Below, one piece after another: positions 25,323 to 36,082 of a DNA stretch of 64,000 nt (positions are counted from its first letter, which is position 1; every line of letters begins with the position of its first letter). The notes beneath the pieces were generated by a model. The model saw nothing but the letters and a program-made list of their open reading frames with translations, was not told the DNA's origin and searched no databases. The DNA lies in contig NZ_CP038213.1 of the NCBI RefSeq assembly GCF_004526345.1, positions 3,162,001 through 3,226,000 of the forward strand, in the 5' to 3' direction. The DNA comes from Ornithinimicrobium flavum (lineage in GTDB: Bacteria; Actinomycetota; Actinomycetes; Actinomycetales; Dermatophilaceae). A program made the position numbers and the translations under genes.

Positions 25323-27128
25323 CTACCCCGTCCCCGGACGGGCGGCGTCCCGCCGCCGCTCCAGCAGCCGCCGCACCCGACCCCTCACCCCGCCGACCAC
25401 GCCCGGGTGCACGTGGGCGACGGCGGGGCGGTGCTCCGACCCCACGGGAGGCACGTCGAGCTCAAGGTCGGACACGGTGACCAGGCCGGGCCGGTCGTCC
25501 TCCCCGCCCAGCACCCTCCCCGCGACCCAGGCCGCGCGCAGGCGGCCCTCGTCGATCTCCAGGAGCGCGAGGTTGTTGTCGAACCACGGCCCGGCGACCC
25601 CGTGCCACCGCCACCTCGGGTCCGGCACCTGGGCGGACCCGGCCAGCACCCGCCCCAGGGGCCGCGCCCCGTGCGACATCCCCGACACCAGGGCTCGCAT
25701 CGCCCGGGGCAGGGGGTTGCGGATCGGGGAGCAGACCAGCTGCAGGATCCGCGAGCCGGTGGTCCGCTCCACCTCGTTGACGTAGCTGTGGTGCACGTCG
25801 CCGGAGAGGAAGATCACCGAGGACGGCGCCGCCCCCCGCTTCCCGTCGGCGACCTCGTCGACCATGCCGGACACCCGGTCGAAGGAGTCGCTGAAGGCCC
25901 CCCAGTGCTCGAGGTCGACCTCCTGCCGCATCCGCTCCCCCAGACCGGCCGGCCACCTGCCCCACGCCCCGTCGACGAGCGCCTCGTTCCACGACTCGAG
26001 GTGGTGCAGGCCGCGCGGCAGCAGGAAGGGCAGCGAGGTCGCGACGAGGAGGTGGTCGTGACCCCCGGTGAGCTGCGCGTCGGCCCACTCCATCTCCTCC
26101 TCGTCCAGCATCGACCGGCTGCCCGGCGTCAGGTCCCGCGCGGCGCGGGAGTCCAGGACGACCAGGTGCGACCCGCCGAGCGGGTGGGTGTAGCTCCACC
26201 GGTAGGCCGTCGGCCGGGCGTCCACCTCGGCGGCGAACTCGTCGACGGCGTCGGTGAGGTCCACCTCCTGCCCCGGTGACCGCTGCTCGCGTCGGCCGAG
26301 CTCCCGCCACAACCGGTCCTGCGCACGCGCGTCGGGCGAGAGGTTCCCCAGGTGCTGGTAGAGCCAGTAGGAGCCCAGGGCCGCGACGATCCGGCCGTGC
26401 CACCAGGACGTCTGCTCCATCTGCGTGCGCCACTGCTGCGAGGTGTTCCAGTCGTCCCGCACGTCGTGGTCGTCGAAGATCATGAGGGACGGCAGGCACG
26501 ACAGCAGCCACCGCAGCGCCGGCTCGCTCCAGGCCAGTCCGTAGAGGTGGGCGTACTCCTCGAAGTCGGCCAGCTCGGCACCGGGCTCCTCGTCCAGGCT
26601 CCGCCGGGAGGCGATGAAGTCCCGCATGGCCGCGCTGGTGGAGTCGGCATACACCTGGTCGCCGAGCAGGAGCAGCAGGTCCGGCCGCTCCCCCAGGGGG
26701 CCGCGCCCGCCGCCGGCGAGCTCGAGGGCGAAGGTCCGCAGCGCGTCCACCCCGTGGCTGAGGTGGTGGAGGGCGTCGTGGGGGACGCTGGTGCGGCAGG
26801 ATCCGAAGGCCATCCGCACCGGGCCGTCGACCGTGGTCGTCCGCAGCGTGCTCTCCGGCCACGAGGTGCCCGCCTCGGGCCAGACGACCTCGTCGTCGAC
26901 GAGCACCTGGTATGCCGTGCTCCACCCGGCTTCGAGGTCGTCCACCTCCACCAGGGCGTAGTGGTGGTCGTGCACGCGGAAGGTGGGACGGCTCCAGTCC
27001 GTGCGGCCGGTGGGGTGAGCGGCCACCCGGACCGTCACGGTGCCCGCACCCTCGGTCTCGACCCACACCGCCGCCGACCGGTCGTCGACGTGGCGCAGCA
27101 GCGGGCCGAGACGGAGAGGGCCTGTCAT
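25323..27128 (-). CDS. PhoD-like alkaline phosphatase/metallophosphatase
   Basis: The 601-residue protein starts with a short fibronectin-like region and has PhoD metal-binding blocks: RMAFGSCRTS, LLLLGDQVYADST, MIFDDHDVRDDWN, VFLSGDVHHSYVNEVE (as IFLSGDVHHS) and the C-terminal NNLALLEID. Unlike secreted PhoD it has no twin-arginine signal, so it likely works in the cytoplasm on phosphodiesters or phosphomonoesters. It lies convergent to the LysR gene with three bases between stops. Confidence 0.88.
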   Translation of the reverse strand: MTGPLRLGPLLRHVDDRSAAVWVETEGAGTVTVRVAAHPTGRTDWSRPTFRVHDHHYALVEVDDLEAGWSTAYQVLVDDEVVWPEAGTSWPESTLRTTTVDGPVRMAFGSCRTSVPHDALHHLSHGVDALRTFALELAGGGRGPLGERPDLLLLLGDQVYADSTSAAMRDFIASRRSLDEEPGAELADFEEYAHLYGLAWSEPALRWLLSCLPSLMIFDDHDVRDDWNTSQQWRTQMEQTSWWHGRIVAALGSYWLYQHLGNLSPDARAQDRLWRELGRREQRSPGQEVDLTDAVDEFAAEVDARPTAYRWSYTHPLGGSHLVVLDSRAARDLTPGSRSMLDEEEMEWADAQLTGGHDHLLVATSLPFLLPRGLHHLESWNEALVDGAWGRWPAGLGERMRQEVDLEHWGAFSDSFDRVSGMVDEVADGKRGAAPSSVIFLSGDVHHSYVNEVERTTGSRILQLVCSPIRNPLPRAMRALVSGMSHGARPLGRVLAGSAQVPDPRWRWHGVAGPWFDNNLALLEIDEGRLRAAWVAGRVLGGEDDRPGLVTVSDLELDVPPVGSEHRPAVAHVHPGVVGGVRGRVRRLLERRRDAARPGTG

Positions 27129-27209
27129 GCGCCCATTGTGCCCGGATCAGGGGGTGCGGCGGGCGGGGCGACGGGCGGCTGGCCGACCCGCCGGGTCAGG
27201 GGCGCCGGC

Positions 27210-27629
27210 TCAGGCCCCGACCCCGGCGCGCGGCACCTCCTGCTGCAGCCGCTCGGCGAACGCCTCGGCGCGGACCAGGGCGGACCTGAGGTGGGCGATC
27301 CGGCGCTCCGCCTCGGCGTGCGCGGCCTCCAGCGCGGCCAGGGCCGCCTCGCGCGCACCCGCGTCGTCGCCCGCGGCACGGACCGTGTCCAGCGCCCGCA
27401 GCAGCTCCCCGATCTGCCCGATGCTGTAGCCCAGAGGCTTCATGGGGGTGATGAGCTGAAGGCGCGCGATCCCTGCGTCGTCGTAGAGCCGGAAGCCTCC
27501 CTCGGTGCGACGGACGGGGCTCACCAGCCCCATCTCCTCGTAGTAGCGGATCGTGCGGTGCGACAGCCCGGTGCGCTCGGCGACCTCCCCGATGTGCACG
27601 AGCCCGTCGTGGCCGTCGATCCCGCTCAC
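27210..27629 (-). CDS. MerR family transcriptional regulator
   Basis: The 139-residue protein has a MerR winged helix (VHIGEVAERTGLSHRTIRYYEEMGLV) followed by a coiled coil rich in Glu/Ala/Arg, with no effector-binding domain. It starts at GTG 27629, which overlaps the stop of prfC (GTGA), so it is translated together with release factor 3. That pairing is unusual, and no ligand can be predicted. Confidence 0.88.
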   Translation of the reverse strand: MSGIDGHDGLVHIGEVAERTGLSHRTIRYYEEMGLVSPVRRTEGGFRLYDDAGIARLQLITPMKPLGYSIGQIGELLRALDTVRAAGDDAGAREAALAALEAAHAEAERRIAHLRSALVRAEAFAERLQQEVPRAGVGA

Positions 27630-29242
27630 GGGGCGCCACCGACCTCGACCCCGAAGAGCGGCAGGAGGCTGCCCTGCGGCAGGTCCGCGGCGATGGTGCC
27701 CATCCGCCAGCGGTCGGAGAACAGCGCCACGAGGGTCCCGTCCGTGCGCTCGAGCACCTCGGCGCCGTGCTTGGCGTCCACGGTGGCGACCGCCTCGCGT
27801 GTCACCCGCCGCGCCTCGGCATACCCCAGCGGCTCGAGGACCACCTCGGCCCCGAACTCGTGCTCGAGGCGGTGGGTGGCCACCTCGAACTGCATCGGCC
27901 CGACGGCGGCCAGCACGGGCGACTGGGCTCCCCGCCGGTCCGAGACGAGCACCTGGACCACGCCCTCCTGGTCCAGCATCTGGATGCCCCGGCGGAACTG
28001 CTTGCTGCGCCCGGTGTCCCGGGGTCGGACCACCGCGAAGTGCTCGGGGGCGAAGCGCGGCAGCGGCGGGAAGGTCACCGGGTCCTCGGCGTGGAGGGTG
28101 TCGCCGACGTGCAGCGCGTGGGCGTTGACCAGTCCCACCACGTCGCCCGGGTAGGCCTCGTCGATGGTCTCGCGCTCCCGACCGAAGACGGACTGGGCGT
28201 ACTTCGTCTGGAACGGCCGTCCGGTGCCGGCGTGGGTGAGCACGGAGCCCCGCTCGAACGTCCCGGAGCAGACCCGCATGAAGGCCAGCCGGTCCCGGTG
28301 CGCCCGGTCCATCCCGGTCTGCACCTTGAAGACGAAGCCGGAGAAGGGCCCGTCCACCGGTCGCGGGCGGCCCTCGACGTCTGTCCACGGCCCCGGCGGT
28401 GGCGCCATCGTCGTGATGGCCGCGAGGAGCTCGGCGACCCCGAAGTTGAGCACCGCGGACGCGAAGAGGACCGGGGTGGTCCGGGCGGCCAGGAACGTGT
28501 CCTGGTCGTGCGTCTGGCCCGAGGAGGCCAGCAGCTCCAGCTCCTCCGTCGCCCGCTGCCACTCGGGGCCGTGCCTCCGGGCGGCCTCGTCCGCGCCGAG
28601 AGCCTCGCGGCCGGCCAGGGTCGCCCCGCCGGGGGTGCGGGTGAACTGGGTCATCCCGCCCGTGGAGGGGTCGAGCACCCCGCGGAAGTCGCCCGCGACG
28701 CCGACCGGCCAGTTGACGGGGGTGGGCACGATACCCAGTCGCTCCTCGATCTCGTCGAGCAGCGCCAGGGGCTCCTGACCGGGGCGGTCCCACTTGTTGA
28801 TCACCGTGATGACGGGGGTCCGACGGACCCGGCACGCCTCGAAGAGCTTGAGGGTCTGGGGCTCCAGCCCCTTGGCGGCGTCCAGCAGCATGACTGCGCA
28901 GTCCACCGCCGCCAGCACCCGGTAGGTGTCCTCGGAGAAGTCGGCGTGCCCGGGGGTGTCCAGCAGGTTGAGCACTGTGTCCCCCACGGTGAACTGGAGC
29001 GCCGCGGAGGTGATCGAGATCCCGCGCGCCTGCTCCATGTCCAACCAGTCGGAGACCCCGCGCCGGGCGCCCTTGCCGTGGACCGCTCCGGCCTGGGCGA
29101 TGGCGCGGGCGTGGAGGGCGAGCGCCTCGGTCAGCGTGGACTTCCCGGCGTCCGGGTGGGAGATCACGGCGAACGTGCGGCGCCGGGCGGTCTGCGCGGT
29201 CACGTCGGGGTCGGTGGCGGGTCGTCCTGCGGGGGCGGTCAC
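27626..29242 (-). CDS. prfC: peptide chain release factor 3
   Basis: The 538-residue GTPase removes RF1/RF2 from the ribosome after termination. The G-motifs are all there: SHPDAGKSTL (G1), GISITSAA (G2), DTPGHADF (G3), NKWDR (G4). The RF3-specific domains follow (TKYAQSVFGRERETIDEAYPGD, GPMQFEVATHRLEHEFG). Its length is normal. The stop overlaps the MerR gene. Confidence 0.96.
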   Translation of the reverse strand: MTAPAGRPATDPDVTAQTARRRTFAVISHPDAGKSTLTEALALHARAIAQAGAVHGKGARRGVSDWLDMEQARGISITSAALQFTVGDTVLNLLDTPGHADFSEDTYRVLAAVDCAVMLLDAAKGLEPQTLKLFEACRVRRTPVITVINKWDRPGQEPLALLDEIEERLGIVPTPVNWPVGVAGDFRGVLDPSTGGMTQFTRTPGGATLAGREALGADEAARRHGPEWQRATEELELLASSGQTHDQDTFLAARTTPVLFASAVLNFGVAELLAAITTMAPPPGPWTDVEGRPRPVDGPFSGFVFKVQTGMDRAHRDRLAFMRVCSGTFERGSVLTHAGTGRPFQTKYAQSVFGRERETIDEAYPGDVVGLVNAHALHVGDTLHAEDPVTFPPLPRFAPEHFAVVRPRDTGRSKQFRRGIQMLDQEGVVQVLVSDRRGAQSPVLAAVGPMQFEVATHRLEHEFGAEVVLEPLGYAEARRVTREAVATVDAKHGAEVLERTDGTLVALFSDRWRMGTIAADLPQGSLLPLFGVEVGGAP

Positions 29243-29246
29243 CGAC

Positions 29247-29537
29247 CTACTCTAACGTTGCGGAAGATTTCCTCCGTCCACCGCCGCCCCACAGCTCCCG
29301 CTGCAGACGCAGGTCGTCGCGCAGCCGGTGCGGGACCGGCAGGCGGCGGACGACGAGCTCGGCGACATAGGCCTCCAGCGCCGCCAGCAGGACCCGCTGG
29401 GCCCGCACCAGGTCCTCGCGGACCACGGGGGCCACCCGGCGGGCGAGCACGGCCTCACGGGCCCGTCGCACGTCGGTGGCCAGCTCGGACAGGCCACCCG
29501 ACCCCGTTCCCCCCGACATCCTGGGCCTGGACACCAT
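29247..29537 (-). CDS. hypothetical protein, 96 aa
   Basis: A small Arg/Leu-rich, probably helical protein (LATDVRRAREAVLARRVAP, VREDLVRAQRVLLAALEAYVAELVVRRL). ATG 29537 is used because GGAG lies ten bases upstream; 29552 and 29519 are alternatives. It lies just upstream of prfC in the same direction. No function is known. Confidence 0.6.
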   Translation of the reverse strand: MVSRPRMSGGTGSGGLSELATDVRRAREAVLARRVAPVVREDLVRAQRVLLAALEAYVAELVVRRLPVPHRLRDDLRLQRELWGGGGRRKSSATLE

Positions 29538-29664
29538 GGGACACGACTCCACTCGATCGCCGAGGCCGAGCCGACGGCACGGCCTGCCCGCAGACTACGC
29601 TCCTGCGGCCCGGGAGGGCGGCCGGGGCTGACCCTGGGCGCGGTCGTGGCACTAGGTTGGCCTG

Positions 29665-30355
29665 ATGACGCAGATCTGGGCCCACCGAGGGGCGAGCGCA
29701 GCCGCGCCGGAGAACACCCTGGCCGCCTTCGAGCTCGCGGCCCGACAGGGCGCCCAGGGTGTGGAGCTCGACGTCCAGCGCAGCGCCGACGGGACGGTGG
29801 TGGTCATCCACGACGAGACGGTCGACCGCACGACGCAGGGCTCGGGCCGCGTCGTCGACCTGCCCGGCTCCGCACTGCAGGCCTGGGGCGTCCCCACCCT
29901 GGCCGAGGTGCTGGACCTGCTCGCCCCCACCGGCCTGAGGGTGAACGTCGAGCTGAAGAACGGGATCGAGCCCTACCCGGGCCTCGAGGAGGACGTGGAG
30001 GCGGTGGTGTCGTCCTCACGGCTCGCCGACGAGGCGGGCGAACGCGTCGTCTACTCCTCGTTCAACCACCGCAGCCTGGCCCGCCTGGACCGGCTCGGCA
30101 CCCGCGTCCCGCTGGGGGTGCTCCACGTGGAGGCGATGGTCCGACCCTGGGTGTATGCCGCGTCCTTCGGCGCGCGGGCCCTGCACCCGATGGCCCTGAC
30201 GGTGCTCCCGGAGGAGGTCGCGCAGGCCCACGAGGCGGGGATGGCGGTGCACGTCTGGACGGTCGACGACCCGATGCCGTGCGGACGCTCGCGGCGGCCG
30301 GAGTGAACGCCATCATCACCAACGTCCGGACGTGGCCCTGGCCGCGCTGGGGTGA
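29665..30355 (+). pseudogene. glpQ: glycerophosphodiester phosphodiesterase, two frameshifts
   Basis: About 230 residues across three frames. The GDPD signature is intact (IWAHRGASAAAPENT, GVELDVQRSADG, VVIHDETVDRTT, NVELKN, VYSSFNHRSLARL). Near 30272 the frame shifts before DAVRTLAAAGVNAIITNV, and near 30327 it shifts again before PDVALAALG and the stop. Each break is cured by adding one base in a CCG run. The pattern in the neighbouring genes suggests assembly errors, so the organism probably has a working enzyme that hydrolyses glycerophosphodiesters. Confidence 0.8.
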
Positions 30356-30862
30356 GCCTAAGCTCCCGTCCGGCCCGCCCGGAGGCGCCTCCCGGGTCTC
30401 GGAGCGCTCGACCCGCTCCAGCACCCCGCTGAGGAACCGGTCCAGCACCTGGAGGTCCTCGCTGGTCACCCCCTCGAGGAAGAGGGCACGCACGGCCCGC
30501 ACGTGCCCTGGCGGCCGCGGTCCAGCGCCTCCTGACCGGCGGCGGTGATGACCACGAACGCCCCCGCGGCCGTCCTCGGCGCACTCTCCTTGTGCACGAG
30601 CCCTCGTGCGGACATGCGGCGCAGGTGGTGGGACAGCCGCGAGCGCTCCCAGTGCATCTGCTCGGCCAGCACCGAGATCCGCAGCCGGCCGTCGTCGGCC
30701 TCCGACAGGCGCACGAGCGTCTCGAAGTCCTGCATGGACAGCCCGCTGTCGGAGTGCATCGCCCCGCCCCAGCGCTGCGGGCAGCTCGGTCTGGACGCGC
30801 AGCCAGCGCCGCCAGACCTGCATTCCTGCTCGTTCAACCAGGGCGCGTTCTCCTCGGGACAT
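30356..30862 (-). pseudogene. MarR family regulator, two frameshifts
   Basis: The N-terminal part (VWRRWLRVQTELPAAL) and C-terminal part (VRALFLEGVTSEDLQVLDRFLSGVLERVE) lie in one frame, and the winged helix (SMQDFETLVRLSEADDGRL, WERSRLSHHLRRMSARGL) lies in another. The breaks are near 30765 (in CCCCGCCCC) and 30513 (in CCGCGG). They compensate each other, as expected for sequencing indels. The gene is divergent from YceI and probably controls it through the dyad at 30883. The 3' end cannot be fixed. Confidence 0.75.
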
Positions 30863-30882
30863 ACCCCTAGACTATCACTTGC

Positions 30883-30924
30883 TTGACATGTCACCCAGGT
30901 CTGGTAATGTAGATGACACATCAA
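30883..30924 (+). promoter_or_regulatory. YceI promoter with MarR-type operator
   Basis: TTGACA at 30883 and TAATGT at 30905 are spaced 16 bases, a plausible sigma-70-type promoter for YceI. The -35 lies in TTGACATGTCA, which is repeated as the near-complement TGACACATCAA at 30914-30924. MarR proteins bind TTGA-N4-TCAA-like dyads, and the MarR gene starts 20 bases to the left. Confidence 0.55.
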
Positions 30925-30947
30925 ACACTTGCCTTCTGGAGGTTCTC

Positions 30948-31488
30948 ATGACCACGCTCAACGAGCTCAACGGCACCTACACCATCGACCCGAGCCACAC
31001 CCGCGTCGGCTTCTCCACCGCCACGCCATGATCACCAAGGTGCGCGGCGCCTTCAACGAGGTCGCCGGCACGGCCACCACCGGCCCGACCTGCAGGGCGC
31101 CACCATCGAGCTGACGCTCCAGGCCGCCTCCGTCGACACCGCTCCGCGGACCGCGACGCCACCTGCGCTCGGCGGACTTCTTCGACGTGGAGACCTACCC
31201 GGTCCTCACCTTCCGCTCCACCCAGGTCGAGGCCGTGGACGCCGACACCCTGCGTGTCACCGGTGACCTCACCATCAAGGACACCACCGGCCCGTGACCG
31301 TCGACTTCGAGTTCGCCGGCGCCGCCCAGGACCCCTTCGGCAACGAGCGCATCGGCTTCGAGGGCTCCGTCGTCGTCAACCGCAAGGACTTCGGCCTGAC
31401 CTGGAACGCCGCGCTGGAGACCGGTGGCGTGCTCGTCTCCGAGAAGGTCACCCTGGAGTTCGAGGTCTCGGCGATCAAGTCCGCCTGA
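30948..31488 (+). pseudogene. YceI family protein, five frameshifts
   Basis: Joining the frames gives a full YceI lipocalin-like protein of about 180 residues: GTYTIDPSHTRVGFS, KVRGAFNEVAG, LRSADFFDVETYPVLTF, VTGDLTIKDT, and the end LEFEVSAIKSA. The breaks are near 31020, 31087, 31139, 31161 and 31290, and each is cured by restoring one C where CCC reads CC. A good ribosome site (GGAGG) precedes ATG 30948. YceI proteins bind isoprenoids. Five identical errors in one gene argue for a consensus problem. Confidence 0.85.
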
Positions 31489-31507
31489 GTCCCGCCCGCT
31501 CCACCCC

Positions 31508-31539
31508 GGACCCCCGCGCTGCCTCGCTGCGCGGGGTCC
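31508..31539. terminator. hairpin between YceI and the aldo/keto reductase
   Basis: GGACCCCCGCGC pairs with GCGCGGGGTCC across a short loop, between two convergent genes. It has no T run, so its strength is uncertain. Confidence 0.5.
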
Positions 31540-31569
31540 GTGCGTCCCGGGGGGCTCTCGTGGCCGGGC

Positions 31570-32417
<848 letters not shown>

Positions 32418-32460
32418 CTACGCCCGCGCACCGACGCCCCCGCAGGGCCACACTGGGCGT

Positions 32461-32808
32461 ATGCCGTCCGACCACGAGGCGGAGCTCGCGGCCGCCGCCC
32501 GGGAGGCGCAGGAGCGCCTCGCGAGGCGGTTGCCCCTGCTGGTCAGCCGTCGGGTGCCGGTACGCGGGCTCACCCGTGGACCGGTCACGGGCACGGCCCG
32601 GCTCCGCCTGGCCGACTCCACGACGGTGCTCGTCGAGGCCGTCGTGCCCGGCCAGCTCGGCCGCGTGCTGCTGGCGCTGGAGCGTCACCGGTCGGTGACG
32701 CTCCGGGAGTGGCGGCGGACGCCCGAGGGGCTGGAGGTGGTGCTGGCCGGCGTGCCCGGCCGGGAGGCACCGAGGCTGCGCGTCCTGGGTCCCGACCAGC
32801 CCGACTAG
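32461..32808 (+). CDS. hypothetical protein, 115 aa
   Basis: A small soluble protein with an Ala/Glu-rich helix (HEAELAAAAREAQERLARRL) followed by a beta-rich part (RLRLADSTTVLVEAV, VTLREWRRTPEGLEVVLAG). I do not recognise it. It lies divergent from the reductase and convergent with pabAB, in the patch rich in indels, so its ends may change after correction. Confidence 0.55.
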   Translation: MPSDHEAELAAAAREAQERLARRLPLLVSRRVPVRGLTRGPVTGTARLRLADSTTVLVEAVVPGQLGRVLLALERHRSVTLREWRRTPEGLEVVLAGVPGREAPRLRVLGPDQPD

Positions 32809-32814
32809 GCGCGC

Positions 32815-34958
32815 TCACCCGGTGCCGGCGGCGCGGTCCAGCGCCCGCAGGACCGAGCGAGCCTTGGTGAGCGTCTCGGCATACTCCTCGTCGGGGTCGG
32901 AGAGGGCCGTCACGGCGCCACCCACCCCAAGGTCACGTCCCCGTCGCGCCAGGTCGCCGTACGGATCACGATGGAGGTGTCCATCGAGCCGTCGAGCCCC
33001 ACCCAGCCGATGGCGCCGGCGTACACCCCCCGGGGTCCGCCCTCCAGCTCGTCAAGGATCTCCATGGTGCGGACCTTGGGCGCCCCGGTCATCGACCCTC
33101 CCGGGAAGCAGGCGCGGAGGACGTCCGTGGGCCCCATACCGTCGGAGAGCCGGCCCCGGACCGTCGAGACCAGCTGGTGCACGGTCGCGTAGCTCTCGAC
33201 CGCGAAGATCTCCGGCACGAAGACGCTGCCCGAGCGGCAGACGCGGTGCAGGTCGTTGCGCAGCAGGTCCACGATCATGAGGTTCTCGGCCCGGTCCTTC
33301 TGCGACCGGGCGAGGTCCCCAGCGAGGTCCGCGTCCTGCTCGGGGGTCTCCCCGCGCGGGCGCGTCCCCTTGATGGGCCGCGCCTCGACCATCCCGTCGA
33401 GGACGGAGACGAAGCGCTCCGGCGAGCCGGACAGGACGCTCCCCGCCGGCGTCCGGAGCCAGGCCCCCCGCGGCACCGGTGACACCTCCCGCATGGCGCG
33501 GTAGAGGTCCCGCTCGCCCACCCCGGTGTCCGGGGCCTCGTAGGTCGTGGTGAGGCAGATCTCGTAGGACTCGCCCCGGGCGATCTCCCCCAGGGCGCGC
33601 CGGACCTTGGCCAGGTATGCCGTCTGGTCGTCCCGTGCCACCGCGCGTCTTCCGGCCGGGCCGGAGGCCGGGTCCACGGTCTCCCGGGCGTCCACCGCCC
33701 CGGAAGGGGGCGAGGTCCGCGTCGGCCTCGCCGTCGCCCCGGCGTGCGGTGCCCCGGCTCCCCCGCGCGCGGCGGCCCGCACCGCCGCCTGCACCGTCTC
33801 CGCCCAGGCCTCCTGGGCCCGGTCGACCCGCCCGTCCTGCCACCACAGGGCCCACACGTCGCCGGAGCGGTGGTCCACGACGACACCCCGGTCGGCGAGG
33901 ATCAGCCAGGCGTCCGGCCAGGGTGAGCGGTGGGCCGCCGACCCGCCCGTCTCGGCCTTCAGCTCGTAGCCCCAGTAGCCGACGAGGCCCGGCCGCCACG
34001 GGAAGGGCAGGTCCAGCTCCCGGACCCGGGCCAGCTCGGTCGCCTCCAGGCACCACCGCCCCAGCTCCTCGTCCATGCGGTCCATCAGGGGCGGGGCCTC
34101 ACCGACCCGGTGCGTGAGCTCGCGCGACAGCGGCCCCCGGGCGTCGACGACCACCGACCACCCCGTGCCGTCCGAGGCGTCCAGCCACACCGAGGTCGGG
34201 GCGTCGGCCACCAGGGCGTCGCGCAGGGCCAGGTCGTCCACCGGCCCCGCCATCCGGCGCACCCCGAGCCGCACCGGCCGGCCTCCCTGGCACGGGGCGG
34301 AGGCGGCGAGCGCGTCCCCGACCGCCACCGCGCCAGTGTCGGTGCCCCGCGGGCCGCCCGCCCCCGGGGGCACCTCGATCCCGGCGAGGGTGAGGAAGTT
34401 GGCCATGATGAGCTCCCCGTGCTCGGACAGCACCGACTCCGGGTGGAACTGCACCCCCCAGAACGGTCGGTCGGGGTCGGCCAGCGCCATGACGCTGCCG
34501 TCGTCGACGGCCCGGGCCGTGACCCGGAGCCCGGACGCGAGCGGCTCGGCCACCTCCAGGGAGTGGTAGCGCACGACCTGCAGCGGCGAGGGGACCTCCC
34601 GGAACAGCCCCGTCCCGTCGTGCTCGACGGCGCTGACGACCCCGTGGCGGGGCAGCGCCATCTCCACGACCGCCTCCCCCGCGACGTGGGCGATCCCCTG
34701 GTGCCCGAGGCAGACGCCCAGGACGGGCACGTCGTCCTGGCGCAGGACCAGGTCCGACAGGCCCATGTCGGTCGCGACCTGCGGACGTCCCGGGCCCGGC
34801 CCGACGACGACCGCCGCGAAGCGGCGCAGGTCCTCCGGCGTGGCCGGGTGGTCGTGGCGCCACACCACCGGGGCCCGGCCGAGGACCCGGTGGAGCAGGT
34901 CGGCGACGTTGTAGGTGAAGCTGTCGACGTTGTCGACGAGCAGGACCTCCTGCGGCAC
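32815..34958 (-). CDS. pabB: fused aminodeoxychorismate synthase (PabA-PabB), 3' frameshift
   Basis: The N-terminal 200 residues are a class I glutamine amidotransferase (DNVDSFTYN, VLGVCLGHQGIA with the catalytic Cys, VQFHPESVLSEHG). The C-terminal 350 are a chorismate-binding domain with ARPIKGTRPRG, whose Lys marks aminodeoxychorismate rather than anthranilate synthase. Glutamine amide nitrogen is transferred to chorismate for folate synthesis. As printed the frame stops at 32910 (VTLGWVAP); restoring one G near 32929 gives GGAVTALSDPDEEYAETL and a stop at 32815. It is followed at four bases by the pirin gene upstream. Confidence 0.88.
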
Positions 34959-34961
34959 GCG

Positions 34962-35978
34962 TCAGCCCCGCGGGCGCAGCCGGACGTGCGGGAGCGCGGG
35001 GGCCGGCAGCCACGCGTCGTCGGGGTAGTCGAAGGTCCCGAAGCGACCGGCGTCGTCCTGGCCCTGCTCGGCGTTCCACCGCCGGCGCGACTCGACGATG
35101 TCGTCGTGGTCCCGGCCGATGAAGTTCCACCACATGACGATCTGCTCCTCGAAGGGCGGCCCGCCGAGGAGCACGAGCCTGGCCCCAGCGTCGCCGGCCC
35201 GCACCGCCACGTGAGACGGCCCGGGGGCGAGATGCGCCAGCTGGTGCCGTGTGAGGGGGGAACCGTCCACGGTCAGCTCACCCTCGTCGAGGAGGATCCC
35301 GTGCTCGAACGCAGGGTCCAGGTCCAGCCCGGCCGACGCCCCGGGCTCCAGCCTCAGCTCGGCGCCCAGCAGCGGCGTGAAGGTCGTCACCGGGGAGGAG
35401 AGGGTGACGCGCCCGCCGGGCGCGTCCCCGGCCCGGAGGGAGAGCTCGCCCAGGAAGACGCTGGCCCGCACGCCCTCGACCTCCACGGGCTCGGGGGCGA
35501 AGTGCTGGAAACCGGGGGCGACGTCCGCGTGCTCGGCGGGCAGCACCGTCCACAGCTGCACCCCGTGCAGCGTCCCCGGTGCGCCCTCCTCCCGGACGGA
35601 GACCTCGGAGTGGGAGACGCCGCGCCCGGCCGTCATGAGGTTGAGCTCGCCCGGCACCACGGTGGCCCGGACCCCGGTGGAGTCCCGGTGCTCGATCTGC
35701 CCGGTGAACAGCCAGGACACGGTCTGCAGACCGGTGTGCGGATGGGGCGGCACGACCATCCCGCCGGTGGCCTCGATCTCGTCCGGGCCGTAGTGGTCCA
35801 GGAAGCAGTAGGCGCCGATGGTGGTGCGCCCGCGGGAGGGCAGGGTGCGCCGGACCGTCATCGCGCGAGGGCCGCCGAGCGGCACCTCCCGGGGCTCCAG
35901 GATCGTCGGCCCCGGACGCCCCGGCGGCGGGTCGCCCCCGCACTCCACCTCGACGGGGTTGCGCTCGAGCGTGCTCAT
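34962..35978 (-). CDS. pirin family protein
   Basis: The 338-residue bicupin has the pirin metal site: MVVPPHPHTGLQTVSWL (two His), GQIEHRDSTG, and LMTAGRGVSHSE with the further His, Glu ligands. Pirins can be quercetin dioxygenases or redox-sensitive regulators. ATG 35978 is chosen over 36029 because family similarity starts there. The gene is upstream of pabAB in the same direction with three bases between them. Confidence 0.9.
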   Translation of the reverse strand: MSTLERNPVEVECGGDPPPGRPGPTILEPREVPLGGPRAMTVRRTLPSRGRTTIGAYCFLDHYGPDEIEATGGMVVPPHPHTGLQTVSWLFTGQIEHRDSTGVRATVVPGELNLMTAGRGVSHSEVSVREEGAPGTLHGVQLWTVLPAEHADVAPGFQHFAPEPVEVEGVRASVFLGELSLRAGDAPGGRVTLSSPVTTFTPLLGAELRLEPGASAGLDLDPAFEHGILLDEGELTVDGSPLTRHQLAHLAPGPSHVAVRAGDAGARLVLLGGPPFEEQIVMWWNFIGRDHDDIVESRRRWNAEQGQDDAGRFGTFDYPDDAWLPAPALPHVRLRPRG

Positions 35979-36082
35979 CCGGCCAGTGTCCCACCCGGGG
36001 AGCCTCCGGCGCGGGCCGGCCGTGACCAACGTCTCCCCGTCGTAGGGGGCAGGGTTCGCCCGTCGAGGGCGTTGGACCTGCC

